8,760 nucleotides of DNA from an uncultured Klebsiella sp. (lineage in GTDB: Bacteria; Pseudomonadota; Gammaproteobacteria; Enterobacterales; Enterobacteriaceae). Position numbers and translations under genes: made by a program. Position 1 is the first letter of the stretch. Every line of letters starts with the position of its first letter. The notes under the pieces were generated by a model that was not told the DNA's origin, ran no database searches, and worked only from the letters and a program-made list of their open reading frames with translations. This document shows, piece after piece, positions 1 to 5,725 of this stretch. Where the stretch lies: positions 1 through 8,760 of the forward strand of contig CABUCP010000103.1 in NCBI GenBank assembly GCA_902490055.1, in the 5' to 3' direction.

Positions 1-232
1 TATATCCTGAATATGTATTGTTATGTAAATCTTTATCCTGTTGGCACTTCACGCAGTATCTGACCCCGGGAATTGCCTTGCGCCGGGCCTCGGGAATCGG
101 CTCTGCGCATTCTTCACAAAATTTGTTGCTCTCACCGCTTGGCAGCTCGCTACGGGCGCGGGCAACGGCATCGTTTACCGTGCTGTCGATTTGATCCTGT
201 ACGGCCCCATCGTTTGCCCAACCTGACGCCAT
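1..232 (-). CDS. ybiI: DksA/TraR-type C4 zinc-finger protein YbiI (partial, 3' end outside window)
   Basis: The reverse strand from an ATG at 232 is open to the left edge, giving 77 residues that begin MASGWANDGAVQDQIDST. Four cysteines at residues 39, 42, 60 and 63 form a CX2C-X17-CX2C zinc finger, followed by QQDKDL, the hallmark of the DksA/TraR family. The protein lacks the long N-terminal coiled coil of DksA itself. Remembered E. coli YbiI is 88 residues and starts almost identically, so about 11 residues and the stop are missing here. The start is well supported: GAGGAG at 239-244 lies six bases upstream. Short relatives such as TraR bind the RNA polymerase secondary channel, but the role of YbiI is not firmly established, so any regulatory function is inference. 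It is downstream of ybiX on the same strand with its own likely promoter. Confidence 0.92.
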   Translation of the reverse strand, partial: MASGWANDGAVQDQIDSTVNDAVARARSELPSGESNKFCEECAEPIPEARRKAIPGVRYCVKCQQDKDLHNNTYSGY

Positions 233-262
233 GATGTGCTCCTCATCTCAATATCTGTTTAA

Positions 263-269
263 AGTATAG
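263..269 (-). promoter_or_regulatory. Sigma-S-like extended -10 element of ybiI
   Basis: On the minus strand this reads TTCTATACTTTAA. TATACT matches the -10 consensus at 5 of 6 positions. The preceding C and the following TTAA fit the known sigma-S preference for CTATACT(T/A)AA. No good -35 hexamer is present 16-18 bases upstream, which is common for sigma-S promoters. Transcription would start near 256, leaving a leader of about 24 bases that holds the GAGGAG ribosome binding site. Sigma-70 could also read it. Confidence 0.55.
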
Positions 270-311
270 AAAAGATGGGGGCAAAAAATGACCAGACAAG
301 GTTTAGGTTGC

Positions 312-989
312 TTAGATTTCCGACCATTCCCGCAGCAGGTTGTGGTACAGGTTGAGAAGCGACAGCACCTCATCGCTCTCGCCGTGGCGGCTCTTTAACT
401 TCTGAATATTACCATCGAGTTCGAACAGCATTGCGCGACGCTTATCGTCGCGGATCATCGACTGGATCCACAGAAAAGAGGCGATGCGTTCGCCGGAGGT
501 GACTGGAGTTACGCAGTGCAGGCTGCTTGAAGGATAGAGCACCAGATCGCCGGCCGGCAATTTTACCTTGTGCTGGCCATAGGTATCATTGACCACCAGT
601 TCGCCGCCGTCGTAGCTTTGCGGATCGTTAAGGAACAGGGTGGCGGAGAGGTCGGTGCGCATCCAGCCGCCCTGATCGTGGCTGCGTACCGCGCCATCGA
701 CGTGAAAACCGTAGGTTTCTTGCTGCTGGTAGCGGTTAAACAGCGGGGTGGAGAGCGTTTTAGGTAACGCCGCGGCGAAGAACAGCGAACTGCGGTTCAG
801 CGCCGCCTGGACCTTAGCCTGTAGCTCGCCGTATAACGCGCTGCGCGTATCGACCTGCTGATTGTTTTTTACCTGCGCCCCCTGGGCGCCGGTGGTCACG
901 CGGCCGTCGACCCACTCGGCCTGCTGTAGCTGAGCGGCGAATTCGGCGACTTCCTGAGGCGTCAGGACGGCGGGGATATGGTACATCAT
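312..989 (-). CDS. ybiX: PKHD-type Fe(II)/2-oxoglutarate dioxygenase YbiX (PiuC)
   Basis: This 225-residue protein belongs to the PKHD-type hydroxylases, prolyl-4-hydroxylase-like dioxygenases that use Fe(II), O2 and 2-oxoglutarate. The iron ligands are visible as HVD (H96, D98) in YGFHVDGAV and H158 in [10 protein letters not shown]168 in GERIASF is the expected 2-oxoglutarate anchor. No signal peptide is seen, so it should be cytoplasmic. Length and C-terminus (LLREWSEI) match E. coli YbiX as remembered. The start at 989 is favoured by AGGAG at 998-1002, eight bases upstream; a second ATG follows immediately. It lies 44 bases after fiu on the same strand, and in many gamma-proteobacteria piuC accompanies a catecholate receptor gene. 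A role in processing siderophore or iron chelates is plausible, but the true substrate is not known to me. A terminator-like hairpin precedes it. Confidence 0.95.
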   Translation of the reverse strand: MMYHIPAVLTPQEVAEFAAQLQQAEWVDGRVTTGAQGAQVKNNQQVDTRSALYGELQAKVQAALNRSSLFFAAALPKTLSTPLFNRYQQQETYGFHVDGAVRSHDQGGWMRTDLSATLFLNDPQSYDGGELVVNDTYGQHKVKLPAGDLVLYPSSSLHCVTPVTSGERIASFLWIQSMIRDDKRRAMLFELDGNIQKLKSRHGESDEVLSLLNLYHNLLREWSEI

Positions 990-1005
990 GGCTCAAGCTC
1001 CTGAG

Positions 1006-1027
1006 AAAACGGGGCGTTTCCGCCCCG
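1006..1027 (-). terminator. Intrinsic terminator-like hairpin between fiu and ybiX
   Basis: Read on the minus strand, CGGGGCG (1027-1021), a GAAA tetraloop (1020-1017) and CGCCCCG (1016-1010) form a perfect 7-bp GC stem, followed at once by TTTTCT (from 1009). This is the textbook form of a Rho-independent terminator with a stable GNRA loop, although the U-tract is short. It starts seven bases after the fiu stop codon and ends three bases before the AGGAG of ybiX. It may partly end fiu transcripts and lower ybiX expression, or protect the fiu mRNA 3' end. Confidence 0.8.
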
Positions 1028-1033
1028 CATCGA

Positions 1034-3322
1034 TTAGAAATGCACGTTAGCAGTTAACAGGAAAGTGCGTGGCTCGCCCGGGTGATAACGATAGCCGCTC
1101 TTGTTAATAGACGCGACGTAATTGGTATCAAACAGGTTATACACGTTCAGCTGCAGGTCGAGATTGCGATTAACCCGATAGCCCATTTTCGCATCCGCTA
1201 CCCAATAGCCTTCGGTGTAGGACGGCGTACCAACCGCGCCATCTTTGCCACGGTGCATGCTGCCAATGTAGCGGGCGCCGGCGCCGACGGAGAGGGCATC
1301 GGTGGCCTGGTACTGGCTCCAGACGGTAAAGGCGTGTTCCGGCGTATACGGCATTGAGCTGGTGCCATCCTGAGCGGCATCGGCGCCTTCACGGATCGTC
1401 GCATGCTGCTGGGTGTAACCGCCAATAACCTGCCAGTCCGGGGTAATATTACCGGCCAGTGAAATCTCATAGCCTTCGACCCGCTTCTTACCATACTGCG
1501 AGTAAGTACCGTCGTCGTTTTGTTCGACCTCGTTTTCTATATCGGTGCGGAACAGCGCCGCGGTCAGCAGCAGGCGCTTATCCATCAGTTCCCACTTGGT
1601 GCCTAGTTCGCTGGTCTTCGCTTTTTGCGGCTGGAAGTCGGTGCGGTTGGCGCTATTGCCGCTGCCGTTTTCAGCGAGGGTGAAGTTGCTACCGCCCGGC
1701 GGTTGTTGCGAGATTGCGTAGTTAACGTACACATTGCCGTTATCGGTCAGATGATACAGCGCGCCGGCTTTCCAGTTGACCAGGTTGCCGCTGGTGGAGG
1801 TGTCCACGGTGGTGACCGGCGTATCTTTAGCGACGCCGGTCGGGCAGGCGATGGCTCCACGACCGGTGCCGCCGCACAGGCTGGCGCTATCGTATTTGGT
1901 TTGATAGGTATCGAGGCGGATACCGCCGTTCAGCTCAAAATCGCGGGTGATCTGCAGAGTATCGAAAGCGTACAGGCCGAAGGTATCGGTCTGACCGTTG
2001 GCGTTAGCGCCGCTGCGGTTCAGGCCGCCGATCGAAATATCGCTATTCGGATGATAGATATTCACCGCCGGCGGGGTGATCGGATAGACGCCGTAGTTAG
2101 TCTGCGTTTCGCGGGTAAATTCTACCCCGGCGCTGACGTCATGGCCGACGGATCCGGTGAAAAATTTGCTCGTCAGATTGGTCTGGTTGGTTAGGATCTT
2201 ATTGCTGGTGTCTTTGGTGTTTGCCAGACGTGACCAGGTCCAGGTATTGACGTTATTGGGATCCGGTTGAGTAATGTTTGACGCGCCGCCCATGACCGCG
2301 GTCATCAGGTAATCCTGTTTCACCCGCGACCAGCGCGTGATGTTGCGGATCGTCGTGTTGTCATTGATATCGTGTTCGAAACGCATGGTCACGGTATCGG
2401 TGGTCGAGTCGTCGTAATCAGAGTCCGTACCGTAGAAGTTGCTGGTTGCGACTTTACCAGAGTGGTTCAGCGCATCGGTGGCGGCGTTTGGCGCCGAGTA
2501 GCCCGGCAGGCCGATGGTTGGAATACCGCCGTCCGGCGTATTGTGCTGGGTGACGTGCAGATAGTTCAGGTACAGGCGATTCTCAGTGCCGAGACCAAAG
2601 GCGACGGATGGCGCGATGCCGTAACGTTCATTTTTTACTTTATCGCGACCAGCATCGTGGGTTTTCTCTCCCATCAGGTTCAGGCGCACGGCGCTGGTAT
2701 CGCCAATGGCTTCATTGATATCGAGAGTGCCGCGGCGCATCCACGCGCTGCCGACGCTGGCAGAAGCATCGATCCCGGAATCCAGACGCGGCTGTTTGCT
2801 GATCATGTTGATCGAGCCGGTTGGCGCGCTGCGGCCGTAGTCGGAACCCGATGGCCCTTTAATCACTTCAACCTGCTCGGTATTAAAGGTATCGCGAGTG
2901 ACGCTGCCGATATCGCGAATGCCGTCGACATAGATACTGTTGGAGGTATCGGCGCCGCGCATATAGATGGTGTCGCCGGTGGTGGAGTTACCGTTTTCGC
3001 CGGCGAAGAAGGCGCCCACGCCGGGCACGTTTTTCAACGCATCGGTCAGGTTAGTGACGCCCTGGTCCTTCATGACCTGCTCTGATACCACCGTGACGGT
3101 GCGGGTGGTGTCGGCGATGGGGCGGGAGAATTTTGGGTCAGCGGAATGCGTTGGCGCATACAGCGATGGCGTTTGCGCTTCAACGACCAGGGTTTCGCCG
3201 CCTTTCTGTTCATTGCTGTCTGCCGCCAGTACCTGACCCGTCGGGGAGAGGCTCAGGCATAAACCGGTGAAAATCGTCAGTGAACGGAAACTGCTAAAAG
3301 GGAGATTGTTATTTTTTTCCAT
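1034..3322 (-). CDS. fiu: TonB-dependent catecholate siderophore receptor Fiu
   Basis: This 762-residue outer-membrane receptor imports Fe(III) bound to monomeric catechols such as dihydroxybenzoate derivatives; family members also admit catechol-bearing beta-lactams. From MEKNNNLPF there is a signal peptide with a hydrophobic core (SLTIFTGLCLSLSPTG) and cleavage near VLA/ADS at residues 33-34. A TonB box ETLVVEA follows at 43-49. Next come the plug domain (about 65-200, with DTTRTVTVVSEQV, NVPGVGAF and VEVIKGPSG) and a long beta barrel. The barrel ends in the outer-membrane signature TANVHF with a terminal phenylalanine. A CGGTGRGAIAC segment probably forms a disulfide-closed outer loop. The frame could open upstream at TTG 3334 or ATG 3328, but ATG 3322 best matches E. 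coli Fiu (760 residues, from memory). No strong Shine-Dalgarno is visible for any of these starts. A Fur operator lies upstream and ybiX follows. Confidence 0.96.
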   Translation of the reverse strand: MEKNNNLPFSSFRSLTIFTGLCLSLSPTGQVLAADSNEQKGGETLVVEAQTPSLYAPTHSADPKFSRPIADTTRTVTVVSEQVMKDQGVTNLTDALKNVPGVGAFFAGENGNSTTGDTIYMRGADTSNSIYVDGIRDIGSVTRDTFNTEQVEVIKGPSGSDYGRSAPTGSINMISKQPRLDSGIDASASVGSAWMRRGTLDINEAIGDTSAVRLNLMGEKTHDAGRDKVKNERYGIAPSVAFGLGTENRLYLNYLHVTQHNTPDGGIPTIGLPGYSAPNAATDALNHSGKVATSNFYGTDSDYDDSTTDTVTMRFEHDINDNTTIRNITRWSRVKQDYLMTAVMGGASNITQPDPNNVNTWTWSRLANTKDTSNKILTNQTNLTSKFFTGSVGHDVSAGVEFTRETQTNYGVYPITPPAVNIYHPNSDISIGGLNRSGANANGQTDTFGLYAFDTLQITRDFELNGGIRLDTYQTKYDSASLCGGTGRGAIACPTGVAKDTPVTTVDTSTSGNLVNWKAGALYHLTDNGNVYVNYAISQQPPGGSNFTLAENGSGNSANRTDFQPQKAKTSELGTKWELMDKRLLLTAALFRTDIENEVEQNDDGTYSQYGKKRVEGYEISLAGNITPDWQVIGGYTQQHATIREGADAAQDGTSSMPYTPEHAFTVWSQYQATDALSVGAGARYIGSMHRGKDGAVGTPSYTEGYWVADAKMGYRVNRNLDLQLNVYNLFDTNYVASINKSGYRYHPGEPRTFLLTANVHF

Positions 3323-3489
3323 ATCCATGAGCAACTTATAGTTTTAATTTGGCCCTGTTTCCCAACATCGTTGTATTGGCGGAAATGAGATGCGCCAATT
3401 AACGTCTGCCAGGGTGGGGCGCTTAGCCGATGCGACCGTAAACGGAGTCTGTCTCGTTTCGACCACTGCAGGTGTTCTTAACAATAGCA
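3323..3489 (-). promoter_or_regulatory. Long 5' leader of fiu with an internal hairpin
   Basis: If transcription starts at the promoter inside the Fur operator, the fiu mRNA has an untranslated leader of about 165 bases. It contains a perfect 7-bp inverted repeat, ATTGGCG at 3375-3381 and CGCCAAT at 3393-3399, with an 11-base loop. The 45 bases before the start codon are A/T-rich with a poor ribosome binding site. Such a leader could be a target for small RNAs, but no specific pairing was identified. No convincing ORF is present. The leader's extent depends on an inferred start site. Confidence 0.4.
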
Positions 3490-3494
3490 ATGCG

Positions 3495-3525
3495 TTTGAT
3501 AATGATTTTGATAACCATTATCAAA
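3495..3525 (-). promoter_or_regulatory. Fur operator overlapping the fiu promoter
   Basis: TTTGATAATG at 3495-3504 and CATTATCAAA at 3516-3525 are perfect 10-base inverted repeats around an 11-base spacer. Two overlapping 19-base windows offset by six bases resemble the Fur consensus GATAATGATAATCATTATC: 3504-3522 matches at 16 of 19 positions and 3498-3516 at 14 of 19. This is the pattern expected for two Fur dimers bound side by side. On the minus strand a promoter fits inside: -35 TTGATA at 3524-3519 (5 of 6), a 17-base spacer, and -10 TATCAA at 3501-3496 (4 of 6). Fur-Fe(II) would therefore block RNA polymerase directly and shut off fiu when iron is plentiful. The operator is strongly supported; the exact promoter hexamers are tentative. 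Confidence 0.9.
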
Positions 3526-3676
3526 CAACGGCGGATTTTTTATCACTCATTTATAAAAAAATAAATACATTTGTTTACATGGGCTGCATTATTTATACAT
3601 AAAGGGCAGAAAGCATGGCATTCCACGGGTCGAAGTGGGTGTTTTTCGCCCCGTCAGGCTTAGTGCATCAAGCGCG
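3526..3676. other. AT-rich gene-free stretch between mcbA and the fiu operator
   Basis: Together with the fiu operator and leader, this makes a gene-free interval of about 350 bases between mcbA and fiu. The stretch itself is A/T-rich from about 3534 to 3605, with several runs of A or T, and mixed in composition after that. I find no coding region with a start, a ribosome binding site and a recognisable product. There is no GC-rich hairpin followed by a T-run that would clearly end mcbA transcripts. The A/T-rich part could serve as an UP-like element for the fiu promoter or as an H-NS site, but neither is shown by the sequence. Confidence 0.5.
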
Positions 3677-3940
3677 CTATTTATAAATTATCGCGCTTCC
3701 CGCCAATTTATTACCGCCGCCGGCGGCGTTAATTCTCCAGGCGAGCGCGCCCTGCTGGTGGGCTTTTTGCGCCAACTGGGCCTGCAAATCGTCAAGGGTG
3801 CTGGCGCCGGAGGCGGAAACGGTGCCGGACGGGCGAAGCGGACTGGTCTGGGTGAGCGCAGATTCAGGCGTGTCGGCCAGGGCATGGGAGGAGGGGGCGG
3901 CAAGCGCGATAAAGAGCAGCGAGAGCAGAGATGTTTTCAT
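3677..3940 (-). CDS. mcbA: Secreted YhcN/BhsA/McbA-family (DUF1471) stress protein
   Basis: This 87-residue protein begins MKTSLLSLLFIALAAPSSHA, a clear Sec signal peptide with likely cleavage after SHA or HALA, so the mature protein of about 65 residues is periplasmic. The mature part has the DUF1471 layout: SGTVSASGASTLDDLQAQLAQKAHQQGA, then an INAAGGGNKLAGSAIIYK ending. This is the pattern of E. coli McbA (YbiM), which occupies the same place next to fiu. E. coli McbA is linked to colanic acid, mucoidy and biofilm control through MqsR, and its relatives BhsA and YhcN respond to stress. The precise biochemical role is unknown. ATG 3940 is preferred over the upstream in-frame ATG at 3970 because GAGGA at 3948-3952 is seven bases before it and the signal peptide starts there. 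Confidence is high for the family and moderate for exact orthology. Confidence 0.88.
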   Translation of the reverse strand: MKTSLLSLLFIALAAPSSHALADTPESALTQTSPLRPSGTVSASGASTLDDLQAQLAQKAHQQGALAWRINAAGGGNKLAGSAIIYK

Positions 3941-3976
3941 GGGTATATCCTCATTAACAGCATGGGACATACCTCA

Positions 3977-3983
3977 AGTATAG
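3977..3983 (-). promoter_or_regulatory. Sigma-S-like extended -10 element of mcbA
   Basis: The minus strand reads GGCCTATACTTGAGG. TATACT is 5 of 6 to the -10 consensus and is preceded by C and followed by T, as sigma-S prefers. The best -35 candidate at 17 bases, CTGATT, matches at only 3 of 6. Transcription would start near 3970 and leave a leader of about 30 bases carrying GAGGA. This start would exclude translation from the upstream ATG at 3970. Confidence 0.55.
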
Positions 3984-4038
3984 GCCGTTTCGCGAAGAGA
4001 ATCAGGGTATAACCGGCGGGCAAACAATGGCTTTTTGT

Positions 4039-4075
4039 CTCACCGCACCTGTTGATGCGAACCCGGTGCGGTGAG
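4039..4075 (-). terminator. Perfect 11-bp hairpin after the flavin-reductase gene
   Basis: CTCACCGCACC at 4039-4049 and GGTGCGGTGAG at 4065-4075 are exact reverse complements around a 15-base loop. The structure starts 23 bases after the flavin-reductase stop codon, a typical place for a terminator. No U-tract follows on the minus strand (ACAAAAAGCC) and none follows on the plus strand. It could be a Rho-associated or RNA 3'-end-protecting structure rather than a classical intrinsic terminator. Confidence 0.5.
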
Positions 4076-4098
4076 GTACGGCGCGTCGGGATTCGCGG

Positions 4099-4713
4099 TC
4101 AGCGAGCGTCCGGACGGGTTAGATCGAAGCGCTGGCTTTCATCAATGCTGTAGTAGGCGGTTGGCCCGCCGGCGCGTAAAATCGGCTGCGCTTTCGCGGT
4201 TTGATAGATGCCGTTTTCCAGTAGCGATTCATCAATATGCACGGCGACCACTTCCCCCAGCACCAGCCAGGTATCGATAGCTTCGCCGCTGGCGCTGGTG
4301 AGCTGTATACACTGCGACAGGCGACATTCGAAGTTGACCGGGCTTTCCGCCACTCTTGGCGCGCTGACAATGCGGCTTGGCGCGGCGGTCAATCCGGCGC
4401 GCAGGAATTCATCTTCATGCCGCGGGAGACTGGCGGAGGTTTCGTTCATCGCTTCCGCCAGCGGGCGAGTCGCCAGGTTCCAGACGAACTCTTTGCTTTC
4501 GACAATATTCTGCACGCTGTCTTTCCAGCCGGTGCTGGAAAAGCCAATGATCGGCGGGCGATAGTTAAAGCAGTTGAAGAAGCTGTAGGGCGCCAGGTTG
4601 CGCTGTCCTGCGCCATCCAGCGAAGCAATCCAGCCGATAGGGCGCGGCCCGACGATAGCGTTGAGCGGGTCGTGAGGCAGGCCGTGGCCTTCTGCGGGTT
4701 GGTAGAAGTACAT
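4099..4713 (-). CDS. Flavin reductase-like FMN-binding protein (DIM6/NTAB family)
   Basis: The 204-residue protein has the split-barrel fold signatures of the flavin-reductase-like family (COG1853). These are PRPIGWIAS at 23-31, NLAPYSFFNCFN at 39-50, PPIIGFSS at 53-60, EFVWNLAT at 75-82, a mid-region ESPVNFECRLSQ, and a C-terminal LRAGGPTAYYS at 179-189. These proteins bind FMN noncovalently as dimers and often reduce flavin with NAD(P)H for a partner oxygenase; this one's substrate and partner cannot be read from the sequence. No signal peptide is present, so it should be cytoplasmic. The frame extends to an ATG at 4812, but that would overlap the rlmF start and ribosome binding site. MYFYQPAEGHGLPHDP at 4713 matches the usual family N-terminus, although its ribosome binding site is weak. 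It is transcribed away from rlmF. I do not remember it at this place in E. coli K-12, so it is a lineage-specific gene in an otherwise conserved order. Confidence 0.88.
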   Translation of the reverse strand: MYFYQPAEGHGLPHDPLNAIVGPRPIGWIASLDGAGQRNLAPYSFFNCFNYRPPIIGFSSTGWKDSVQNIVESKEFVWNLATRPLAEAMNETSASLPRHEDEFLRAGLTAAPSRIVSAPRVAESPVNFECRLSQCIQLTSASGEAIDTWLVLGEVVAVHIDESLLENGIYQTAKAQPILRAGGPTAYYSIDESQRFDLTRPDAR

Positions 4714-4756
4714 AGTGCACCAGAAACCGAAATAAGAAGATATCCAGACTCCCTTA

Positions 4757-4785
4757 TTTACCGCGCCGCCGTCAACGGGTATCTT
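4757..4785 (+). promoter_or_regulatory. Possible rlmF promoter
   Basis: TTTACC at 4757-4762 and TATCTT at 4780-4785 are separated by exactly 17 bases. Each matches its sigma-70 hexamer at 4 of 6 positions. Transcription would start near 4792, leaving a leader of about 19 bases that just includes the AAAGGAGA at 4798-4805. The score is weak and no mapped start supports it. Confidence 0.35.
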
Positions 4786-4810
4786 ACGCGGCTGTTGAAA
4801 GGAGATTGCC

Positions 4811-5725
4811 ATGAAAGCCGAGAAACCGGGGTTGCACCCGCGTAACCGTCATCACCAACGCTATGATTTGCAAGCGCTTTGCCAGACTCACCCCGAGCTG
4901 CAAAGTTACATCACCCTAAATCCGGTAGGTGAGCAAACCATTGACTTTGCTAACCCGCTGGCGGTGAAGGCGCTGAATAAGGCGCTGCTGGCGCACTTTT
5001 ACGCGGTTAAACACTGGGATATTCCGGACGGTTTTCTGTGCCCGCCGGTGCCGGGGCGCGCTGATTACATTCACCATCTTGCTGACCTGCTGGCGCAGGA
5101 TAGCGGCGAGATCCCGAAAAACGCCACTATCCTCGATATCGGTACCGGCGCGAACTGCATCTATCCGCTGATTGGCGCGCATGAGTACGGCTGGCGCTTC
5201 ACCGGTAGCGAAGTTAACCCGGAGGCCTTCGCCAGCGCGCAGGCGATTATCAATGGTAACCCAGGGCTGACGCGGCAGATCCGTCTGCGCCGCCAGAAAG
5301 AGGGGCAGGCGATTTTTACCGGGATTATTCATAAGAATGAAACCTATGATGCCACCCTGTGCAACCCGCCGTTCCACGACTCCGCCGCCAGCGCGCGGGC
5401 CGGGGGCGAGCGCAAGCGCCGTAATCTGGGGCTCGGTGAAGACAGCGTGCTGAACTTCGGCGGCCAGCAGCAGGAGTTGTGGTGCGAAGGTGGGGAAGTG
5501 GCCTTTATTTCGCAAATGATCCGCGAAAGCCAGCAGTTTGGCCGCCAGGTCAAATGGTTCACTTCGTTGGTTTCGCGCGGCGACAACCTGCCGCCGCTGT
5601 ACCGCCTGCTGACCGAAGTCGGCGCGGTTAAAGTGGTGAAAAAAGAGATGGCGCAGGGGCAGAAACAGAGCCGCTTTATCGCCTGGAGCTTTATGGACGA
5701 CGCGAAGCGCCGTCGTCCGTTCTAA
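4811..5725 (+). CDS. rlmF: 23S rRNA (adenine1618-N6)-methyltransferase RlmF
   Basis: This 304-residue cytoplasmic enzyme transfers a methyl group from S-adenosylmethionine to N6 of A1618 in 23S rRNA. It opens with the family segment [16 protein letters not shown] at 5-20. The SAM-binding motif [15 protein letters not shown], is at 107-120, followed by the acidic GSE near 132-134. The catalytic N6-adenine methylase motif NPPF is at 185-188, in LCNPPFHDS. Conserved RKRRNLGL (201-208) and [16 protein letters not shown] (215-230) complete the RlmF signature. The ATG is set by AAAGGAGA at 4798-4805, about six bases upstream. It is the only gene on the plus strand and is divergent from the flavin-reductase gene. 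Its TAA stop overlaps the stop of ybiO on the other strand. The E. coli protein is about 308 residues from memory, so the C-terminus (KRRRPF) is slightly shorter. Confidence 0.97.
   Translation: MKAEKPGLHPRNRHHQRYDLQALCQTHPELQSYITLNPVGEQTIDFANPLAVKALNKALLAHFYAVKHWDIPDGFLCPPVPGRADYIHHLADLLAQDSGEIPKNATILDIGTGANCIYPLIGAHEYGWRFTGSEVNPEAFASAQAIINGNPGLTRQIRLRRQKEGQAIFTGIIHKNETYDATLCNPPFHDSAASARAGGERKRRNLGLGEDSVLNFGGQQQELWCEGGEVAFISQMIRESQQFGRQVKWFTSLVSRGDNLPPLYRLLTEVGAVKVVKKEMAQGQKQSRFIAWSFMDDAKRRRPF

Noticed and set aside
283..311. A possible ybiX terminator, with a run of six T on the minus strand (288-283) after an ACC/GGT pairing.
   Set aside because: The stem is only about three base pairs and too weak to call.
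1625..3085. Long plus-strand frames (1625-2194 and 2372-3085) opposite fiu.
   Set aside because: Both lie wholly within the fiu coding sequence, show low-complexity Val/Ala/Gly-rich translations with no family match, and have no clear ribosome binding site.
3390..3602. A 70-codon plus-strand frame across the fiu leader and Fur operator.
   Set aside because: It runs straight through the operator palindrome, lacks a ribosome binding site and resembles no known family.
3715..3728. A 14-base perfect GC palindrome, CGCCGCCGGCGGCG.
   Set aside because: It lies in mcbA and encodes the conserved NAAGGG segment of the DUF1471 family, so codon use explains it.
3714..3940. A possible second start for mcbA at ATG 3970, giving ten extra residues.
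   Set aside because: The extra residues precede a clean signal peptide, and the predicted transcription start is at about 3970. The GAGGA ribosome binding site serves ATG 3940.
4237..4845. A 202-codon plus-strand frame across the flavin-reductase gene and into rlmF.
   Set aside because: It is antisense to a gene with clear family motifs and overlaps the rlmF start and ribosome binding site.
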